Shown one piece after another: positions 58,492-64,000 of a DNA stretch of 64,000 bases. Where the stretch lies: contig JAXGPP010000010.1 in NCBI GenBank assembly GCA_040766885.1, positions 248,001-312,000 on the forward strand, read 5' to 3'. Under the pieces are notes generated by a model. That model searched no databases, was not told the DNA's origin, and was given only the letters and a program-made list of their open reading frames with translations. Both the position numbers and the translations under genes were made by a program. The DNA is from JAXGPP01 sp040766885 (lineage in GTDB: Bacteria > Planctomycetota > Planctomycetia > Pirellulales > Thermoguttaceae). How positions within the stretch are numbered: position 1 is the first letter of the stretch; each line of letters opens with the position of its first letter.

Positions 58492-59970
58492 ATGGAACAG
58501 GCCAGTAGCCAACAGGTGTTCCCCCCGCGGCGGGTGGCAGTGATCGGCGGCGGTATTTCGGGGCTGGCGGCAGCCCGCCGCCTGAAGGAGTTGGCTCCGC
58601 AGATCGAGCTAGTCCTTTTTGAAACTGCGGAGCGATTGGGAGGCGTGCTGTGGACTGTTCACGAGCAGGGCTACCAGATTGAGCAAAGCGCCGACAACTT
58701 CATCACCACGGTTCCGTGGGGAGTGGAGTTGTGCAAACGGCTGGGAATGGTCGACCAGTTGGTACAGACCAATCCGGCCCACCGGCGGACGTTCGTTGTT
58801 CGCAAGGGCAAGCTCTACCGACTGCCCGACGGGTTTCTGATGATGGCCCCAACGCAGATGTGGCCGCTGGCGGTGACCCCGCTGTTGAGCCCGATGGGGA
58901 AGTTGCGGGCCGCCTGCGAGTACTTCCTGCCGCGCCGCAAGGACAGTCGCGACGAGAGCATGGCCGCTTTCGTCCGCCGCCGGCTGGGCAAGGAAGTATT
59001 CGAACGGCTGGTCGAACCGCTGGTCAGCGGCGTCTATGCGGCCGACATGGAAAAGCTGAGCGTCCTGGCCACCCTGCCGCGCTTCCGCGAGATGGAACGC
59101 GAGCATGGCAGCCTGATCCGCGCCATGCGCAAGCAGATGGCGTCGCGACGTTCGCCGCAAGGCGAAAGTGGCGCGCGGTACAGCATGTTCGTCACGCTTC
59201 GCGACGGGCTATCGAGCCTTATCGACGCGCTCGCCGCGCAATTGCCGCCCGATAGCGTGCGACTGAACACTTCCGTCAAGCGGATTGAGCGAACCGCCGA
59301 CTCGTGGAAGATCCACGGTGATCGCGCACCGGTGGAGTCATTCGACGGACTGATCGTGGCCACGCCGTCGCACGTGGCCGCGCGGCTGCTGGAGCCGACC
59401 GACGCGGAACTGGGACGCCGGTTGGCTGAAGTGCAGCACGAAGGAACGGCGATCCTGACGGTGGCCTATCGGCGCGAGCAGATCCGGCACCCGCTGGACG
59501 GCATGGGGTTCGTCGTCCCGGGGATCGAAGGCAGTCCGATCCTGGCCGGCAGCTTCAGCAGCCAGAAGTACACCCACCGTGCGCCGGAAGGGATGGAGTT
59601 GATCCGCGTATTCGTTGGCGGCGCGCGGTGCCCGGAGATGGCCGAGATGGATGAGCGGAAGTTGAAGCCCCTGGTCCTCGGCGAGCTCAATCAATTGCTG
59701 GGGATCGAAGGCGAACCGGTCTATGCCAGAGTCGCCCACTGGCCGCGGACGATGCCGCAGTACCACGTGGGGCACGGCGGCCTGGTGGAGTGCATCGAAA
59801 AACTGGCCGGGGCGCTGCCCGGACTGGCGCTGGCCGGCAACGCCTATTACGGAGTCGGTATCCCCACGTGCATCCACAGCGGCGAGCAGGCCGCCGAGCG
59901 GTTGGTGAAGGGGATCGCTCAGAATCCGATCGCGCAGCCGTCCTTGCGCGGGTCGGAGCCGCCAAAGTAG
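58492..59970 (+). CDS. hemG: Protoporphyrinogen oxidase (HemG/HemY/CgoX type)
   Basis: This 492-residue flavoprotein oxidises protoporphyrinogen IX (or coproporphyrinogen III in the CgoX route) in haem synthesis. FAD motif VIGGGISGLAAARRL (19-33), FETAERLGG, then the family's substrate region (EPLVSGVYAADMEKLS) and C-terminal LALAGNAYYGVGIPTCIHSG for FAD binding. Which substrate cannot be decided here. Its 3' end overlaps the convergent gamma-glutamyltransferase gene by 52 bases. Confidence 0.9.
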   Translation: MEQASSQQVFPPRRVAVIGGGISGLAAARRLKELAPQIELVLFETAERLGGVLWTVHEQGYQIEQSADNFITTVPWGVELCKRLGMVDQLVQTNPAHRRTFVVRKGKLYRLPDGFLMMAPTQMWPLAVTPLLSPMGKLRAACEYFLPRRKDSRDESMAAFVRRRLGKEVFERLVEPLVSGVYAADMEKLSVLATLPRFREMEREHGSLIRAMRKQMASRRSPQGESGARYSMFVTLRDGLSSLIDALAAQLPPDSVRLNTSVKRIERTADSWKIHGDRAPVESFDGLIVATPSHVAARLLEPTDAELGRRLAEVQHEGTAILTVAYRREQIRHPLDGMGFVVPGIEGSPILAGSFSSQKYTHRAPEGMELIRVFVGGARCPEMAEMDERKLKPLVLGELNQLLGIEGEPVYARVAHWPRTMPQYHVGHGGLVECIEKLAGALPGLALAGNAYYGVGIPTCIHSGEQAAERLVKGIAQNPIAQPSLRGSEPPK

Positions 59971-61652
59971 CGTCGCGGGTCTTCCTCGCGCCAGATCCCC
60001 TGATAACCGCCAAAAACGCCGACGCCCGGTTGCACCTCGTGGCCCAACTCGGCCAGTTGCCGGCGGACTGGAGTGGCGAATCCGGCCTCCAGGCCAACCA
60101 GCCCCCCGCCGGTCATTTTCCGGCCGGTTGGGGTAGAGCTTTCCGAATGCTGGGCGCGCGGCTGCTCGCCGGCCTGCTGCGGCGAGAGCCCGAAGTCCAC
60201 GATATTCATCACCACCTGAACATGTCCCTGCGGCTGGAAGTCGCCCCCCATCACGCCGAAGGAAAAGACCGGCCGGCCATCTCGGGTCATGAACGCCGGG
60301 ATGATCGTGTGGAACGGCCGTTTGTGCGGTTCAAGGCAGTTCGGGTGCTGGCGATCGAGGGCAAAGAGCTGCCCCCGGTTCTGCAGGCAGAAGCCAAGGC
60401 CGTCGGGCACGTAATGCGATCCCCACCCATGGTAGATGCTCTGGATCAGTGAGACCATATTTCCATTGGCATCGGCCGCGGTGAGATAGGTTGTCTCTGA
60501 GCCGTCGGTGAAGCTGCCGGCCGAGACTTGTGTCGCGGCGCGCTTTGGGTCGATGCGTTTCACCCGATCGGCGGCGTATTCCTTCGAGATCAGTCCCGTG
60601 ACCGGCACGCGGACGAAATCCATGTCGGCGTAGTAGGCAGCCCGGTCCTCGAAAGCCAGCTTCTTGGCTTCGATGAAGAGGTGCAGTTGCTCCGCCGAGT
60701 TCGGCTTGAGCGAACCGATGTCGAAAGTCTCGAGCACGTTGAGCATCTGGAGGGCCGCGATGCCCTGGCCGTTGGGCGGCAGTTCCCAGACGTCGTAGCC
60801 GCGATAGCTCGTCGAGACCGGGTCGATCCAGTCGGCGCGGTGCTCGCGGAAATCGCGAAGTGATAAACGGCCGCCATGCGCCCGGGAAAACTTGACGATG
60901 CGGTCGGCGATCTCTCCCTCGTAGAACGCGCCCGCTCCGTCGCGCGAGAGGATCTCGAAGACGTGCGCCAATCCGCGATTGCGGAACACCTCGCCGAAGC
61001 GGGGCCGTTTGCCATCGGGGGCGAACGCCGGCGCCATCGTCGGGTACTTGGCCGCGTCGAAACCCCAGGAGTCGGCCACGATTGGCGCCACCGGGAAACC
61101 TTCCTTGGCGTAGTGGATGGGTGCTTCGAGCAGGCGGCCCAGAGGAAGCTTGCCGAACCGTTCCCAAAGCGTTCCCCATCCGCTGACACAACCCGGCACG
61201 CTCCAAGACAATGGACTGTAAACGGGGATCTCGTCGAAGCCGAGGGACTGCGCGTCTTCGAGCTTCCAGTCGAAAGGCGAGCGGCCACTGGCGTTCAGGC
61301 CGAAGAGCTTCTTGTCTTTCTCGGACCAGACGATGGCGAACAGATCGCCACCGGGACCGCACATCATGGGTGCGGTGAGCGAGAGCATGGCGTTGGCGCA
61401 GATGGCCGCATCGACGGCGCTGCCGCCGGCCTTGAGGATCTCGACCCCGGCGAGGCTCGCCAACGGCTGCTCGCTCGCGACGATGCCGCTCGAGCACGCC
61501 ACCGTGGAACGGTTCTGATTGCGATCGGTGAGCCGCGATGCGTCGATCGGCACGCCGGACTTCGCGGATTCTTCGGCAGCGAGCGCGTGGCCAGCAAGAA
61601 ACATTGAAGCCGAGGCGCCCGCGGCGCGCCGGAGGAACGATCGACGATGCAT
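59919..61652 (-). CDS. ggt: Gamma-glutamyltransferase, exported
   Basis: This 577-residue protein has a Tat-like signal (RRSFLRRAAGASASMFLAG), the GGSAVDAAICANAMLSL segment and MMCGPGGDLFAIVW, and the small-subunit start SETTYLTAADANGNMVSLIQ, where the nucleophile Thr follows the autocleavage site. The C-terminus carries GGDFQPQGHVQVVMNI. It hydrolyses or transfers gamma-glutamyl groups in the periplasm. ATG 61652 is chosen for the signal; upstream extension is spurious. Confidence 0.88.
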   Translation of the reverse strand: MHRRSFLRRAAGASASMFLAGHALAAEESAKSGVPIDASRLTDRNQNRSTVACSSGIVASEQPLASLAGVEILKAGGSAVDAAICANAMLSLTAPMMCGPGGDLFAIVWSEKDKKLFGLNASGRSPFDWKLEDAQSLGFDEIPVYSPLSWSVPGCVSGWGTLWERFGKLPLGRLLEAPIHYAKEGFPVAPIVADSWGFDAAKYPTMAPAFAPDGKRPRFGEVFRNRGLAHVFEILSRDGAGAFYEGEIADRIVKFSRAHGGRLSLRDFREHRADWIDPVSTSYRGYDVWELPPNGQGIAALQMLNVLETFDIGSLKPNSAEQLHLFIEAKKLAFEDRAAYYADMDFVRVPVTGLISKEYAADRVKRIDPKRAATQVSAGSFTDGSETTYLTAADANGNMVSLIQSIYHGWGSHYVPDGLGFCLQNRGQLFALDRQHPNCLEPHKRPFHTIIPAFMTRDGRPVFSFGVMGGDFQPQGHVQVVMNIVDFGLSPQQAGEQPRAQHSESSTPTGRKMTGGGLVGLEAGFATPVRRQLAELGHEVQPGVGVFGGYQGIWREEDPRRYFGGSDPRKDGCAIGF

Positions 61653-61899
61653 GGCAGGGACTCCGAAAGGGCGAATCGGGACGCCGCCCGAGCGGCGCTG
61701 TCTATTCTCGCCGACCGCCCCGGCCCCCTGCAAGCTTGTCGGCGGTCTCGCGGCCATTCTCGCTTCGAACGAGACGCTCGAAGAGAGCTTCACGATGAAG
61801 CATGCCTCAGCGGCGGTTTCTGGCCGCCGAAGCGGAAGCCGCCTATACTGGGGCGATGTGCGCGGTAGGTCCTGTCGATTCCCGCCCAGGAGGCCTTCC

Positions 61900-63246
61900 A
61901 TGAGACTTGCTATACTCGTGTTGGGACTGTGGACACTTGACGCCGGCTGGTCGGCGGCGGCAGACCTTCGCGTAGGGTCGGCGGCGGTCAACCTCGAGGC
62001 GGATGATTCAATGGTCATCTCCGGCGGCATCGGGCCGCGCTATGTCGCCGGCCAGGAGGGGCAATTGCGAACTGTCGCGGTGGTCATCGAGCAGCCGGGC
62101 CGGACCAAGCTGGCACTGGTGGGCTGCGACGTGCTCTTCGTCAGCCGCACGGACATGGATCCGGCGTTGGAGGAGATCCAAAAATCCACCGGCATACCGT
62201 TCACCCATGTGCTGGTGAACGCCTCGCATACGCACCACGCTCCGAGCACGACCGAGGTGCACGGCTACGGGCCCGACAGGAGGTTCTGCGAGCGCCTGCA
62301 GAAGTCAGTGGTCGACGCGGTGAAACAGGCCGACGCCCGGTTGGCCGGCGGCGACGCCGAGTTCTTGTTCGATATGGGCGAAGAAGGCACGGTGGGCGGA
62401 AACAGCCGGCTGTTGCTCGCCGACGGGACGATCTGGTGGATCGGCTCAAAGGATGACGCCGTCCGTCCGACGGGCCCGTTCGATCGGCAATTGCCCGTGC
62501 TGGCATTCCAGACGCCGGATCGGCGGCCCTTGGCGCTGGTCTACAACCACTCGACCCACCCCATTGGCACGCGGACCGGGAATGTCCGCTCGCCGAGTTA
62601 CTACGGCCTGGCGGCGCAGGAACTCCAGCAGGAGTGGGGAGGCACTGTCTGTTACCTCGAGGGCGCGTCGGGCTCGACGCACAACGTCACCGGCGTGTCC
62701 ACGGGTGAGGCGGTCGAGCGGCTCAAGGCGGCCGTCAAGACTTCGCTTGCCATGGCACGGCCACTTCCTGTTGGAAGACTGGCGGCGATCAAGCGGCCGT
62801 TCACGTTCTCCGTGCGGCGATTCGACGACGCGGTGGAGGACGAGAAAGTGTCCAGCTATTGCCAGAAGCGATCCCCCGGTCCGCACGTGGAGACGACGGT
62901 GCGGATCTTCCGCGACATGCGCGGTCAGCTAGCGCCCCAGCAGGGACAACCGCGGGAGACCTGGCTCCAGGCGATGGCGATTGGCGACGATGTGGCGATC
63001 GTCGGCGTGCCGGCCGAGTACTTCACGGGCCTGGGAATGGACATCAAGAAGCGGTCGCCATTCAAGTATACGCTGATCGCCTCATTGTCGAACGACTGGA
63101 TCGGCTACCTGCCCGATCGTGAAGCCCACAGGCTGGGCGGATATCAGACCTGGATGGGGCTGCACTCATACGCCGAGGTCGGCACCGGCGAGCGGATGGC
63201 GGACGAGGCCTTGGCGATGTTGATGGAGTTGAAGAATCACGACTGA
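61900..63246 (+). CDS. Neutral/alkaline ceramidase-like protein, exported
   Basis: This 448-residue protein starts at ATG 61900 after CCAGGAGG. It has a signal peptide (RLAILVLGLWTLDAGWSAA) and the family sequence TTEVHGYGPD with NASHTHHAPS (zinc His), ALVYNHSTHPIGTRT and VGVPAEYFTGLGMDIKK. It matches the neutral ceramidase N-terminal domain common in planctomycetes, though shorter than full ceramidases. The substrate is not proven. Confidence 0.82.
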   Translation: MRLAILVLGLWTLDAGWSAAADLRVGSAAVNLEADDSMVISGGIGPRYVAGQEGQLRTVAVVIEQPGRTKLALVGCDVLFVSRTDMDPALEEIQKSTGIPFTHVLVNASHTHHAPSTTEVHGYGPDRRFCERLQKSVVDAVKQADARLAGGDAEFLFDMGEEGTVGGNSRLLLADGTIWWIGSKDDAVRPTGPFDRQLPVLAFQTPDRRPLALVYNHSTHPIGTRTGNVRSPSYYGLAAQELQQEWGGTVCYLEGASGSTHNVTGVSTGEAVERLKAAVKTSLAMARPLPVGRLAAIKRPFTFSVRRFDDAVEDEKVSSYCQKRSPGPHVETTVRIFRDMRGQLAPQQGQPRETWLQAMAIGDDVAIVGVPAEYFTGLGMDIKKRSPFKYTLIASLSNDWIGYLPDREAHRLGGYQTWMGLHSYAEVGTGERMADEALAMLMELKNHD

Positions 63247-63297
63247 CCGCACAAACGGTGTAGCGAGCACGACGGCAGCGGTTCACAAGAACGACCG

Positions 63298-63329
63298 AGG
63301 CCCCAGCGGCGCGAAATCCGCTGGGGCCT
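63298..63329. terminator. Strong hairpin between convergent genes
   Basis: AGGCCCCAGCGG (63298-63309) pairs perfectly with CCGCTGGGGCCT (63318-63329), a 12-bp stem with an 8-base loop between the ceramidase-like stop and the PEP-CTERM gene end. There is no T run, so it is best seen as a bidirectional terminator or roadblock. Confidence 0.6.
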
Positions 63330-63383
63330 ATGAGTGCTTTCAACAACCTCGGGGCGATCGGACGACCTCGATCGTCGATCGAT

Positions 63384-64000
63384 CTACTTCCGTCTTCGCC
63401 GCCGGATCGCCAAGACGACTCCCGCAGCGCCCAATTGCCAGAGCGCCAGCGTAGTCGGCTCTGGCACCACATTGACCTCTTCGGGCCTGACGTATTCCAC
63501 GGCCGAATCGAGAACCTGGTTCCAGCTTCTTAAGCTTATCAAGTTCGACCCCTCCGGCGGCTTGTCATACTTTGTCCAATCGAAGTCGCCATGCCAATCG
63601 TAACCCAAGAAGGCAATTCTGCCACTCCCGTATTCCGCGCCGAAGACTGAGAAAGTCATCGGATCACCACTCGAGTTAACATCATAATAGACATTCAAAC
63701 AGCCCGATGGCAACCAGCTTACGTCCAGCAGCGAAGTTCCATCGGAGTTCGGAAGAGTCGAAGGATCATCGCTGAACGGAGCGCCGATCGATGGATTACG
63801 AATCGTCTGCCCGGTGCTCACGAACCGATTGGGCTTTAGGTTGAATCCGCTGGAAGCTCCATTGCCGTTGAATACGCCGTTCAGAAACTGTGTTGAATAG
63901 CTGCCCGCAGGCCCACTGCCAAACATGGGCGACCCCAATACGATGAGGCCTCCGCCGTTAGAGACAAAGTCTTCCACACGTTGTCTCGTCCCCCCTAGTG
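63384..64000 (-). CDS. PEP-CTERM protein, N-terminus outside window
   Basis: The frame is open to base 64000, so the start is outside (a GTG at 63977 is only an internal candidate). The C-terminus has VPEPTTLALWQLGAAGVVLA followed by IRRRRRK: the VPEP motif, a membrane helix and a basic tail that define exosortase-sorted PEP-CTERM proteins. The visible part is Gly/Asn/Ser-rich and beta-like, as in exported matrix proteins. Confidence 0.85.
   Translation of the reverse strand, partial: LGGTRQRVEDFVSNGGGLIVLGSPMFGSGPAGSYSTQFLNGVFNGNGASSGFNLKPNRFVSTGQTIRNPSIGAPFSDDPSTLPNSDGTSLLDVSWLPSGCLNVYYDVNSSGDPMTFSVFGAEYGSGRIAFLGYDWHGDFDWTKYDKPPEGSNLISLRSWNQVLDSAVEYVRPEEVNVVPEPTTLALWQLGAAGVVLAIRRRRRK

Overview
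The window reads as GC-rich planctomycete DNA, probably of the Pirellulales type. The clearest host markers lie on the right: a cytochrome-PA14-DUF1592/1588/1585 protein next to a DUF1552 protein, a neutral ceramidase-like protein, and a PEP-CTERM protein. The window falls into two parts. Positions 1 to about 44,680 are most of an integrated lambda-like siphovirus, read almost entirely on the + strand. Positions about 45,000 to 64,000 are ordinary chromosome. No integrase or lysogeny module is visible, so the left end of the prophage must lie outside the window.

Prophage, left to right. (1) 1-1284: small early-type genes. (2) 1285-6649: a minus-strand interruption with a repeat protein, two minus-strand terminators, a duplicated gene fragment and a complete two-gene type III restriction-modification system. 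(3) 6820-11019: small proteins, then an exported cassette with a papain-like cysteine peptidase, two thioredoxin-fold proteins and short membrane proteins. I read this as a candidate lysis module. (4) 11128-13777: small and large terminase (GpA type). (5) 13792-23672: an accessory block lodged between terminase and portal, where lambda has only gpW. It holds a ParB-like protein, an ABC ATPase fused to a GNAT domain, a CobS/MoxR-like AAA+ ATPase with a possible VWA-like partner, a zinc ribbon, an ArdC-N/DNA-methyltransferase fusion, an ASCH protein, and a minus-strand PLD-like/MltR-like pair. (6) 23920-30083: head genes (gpW-position protein, portal, S49 protease with internal scaffold start, decoration protein, major capsid, joining proteins). 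(7) 30124-44417: tail genes (tube, frameshifted tail assembly chaperone, tape measure, spike and repeat proteins, large tail protein, Cys-rich distal genes).

The right boundary is marked by a promoter and a tRNA-like gene (44,569-44,684). Its 3' half is good tRNA and its 5' half is degenerate with an insertion, as expected of an attachment-site junction.

Host part: DUF1592-type cytochrome and DUF1552 proteins, a GlsB/YeaQ-type membrane protein, a TraB/GumN-like protein, an LptF/LptG-type permease, an ICMT/PEMT-type methyltransferase, a sugar-phosphate isomerase-like TIM barrel, an ArfB-like peptidyl-tRNA hydrolase, a UvrB/C-motif protein, CsrA, a HExxH peptidase, an alpha/beta hydrolase, protoporphyrinogen oxidase, gamma-glutamyltransferase, a ceramidase-like protein and a PEP-CTERM protein cut by the window end.

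The most novel-looking items are the ParB + ABC-GNAT cassette, the AAA+/VWA-like/ArdC-methyltransferase cassette, the cysteine-peptidase/thioredoxin lysis-like cassette, a textbook -1 frameshift signal (A9 run plus 8-bp stem), and the chimeric tRNA boundary. All functional calls come from reading sequence; no database search was run.
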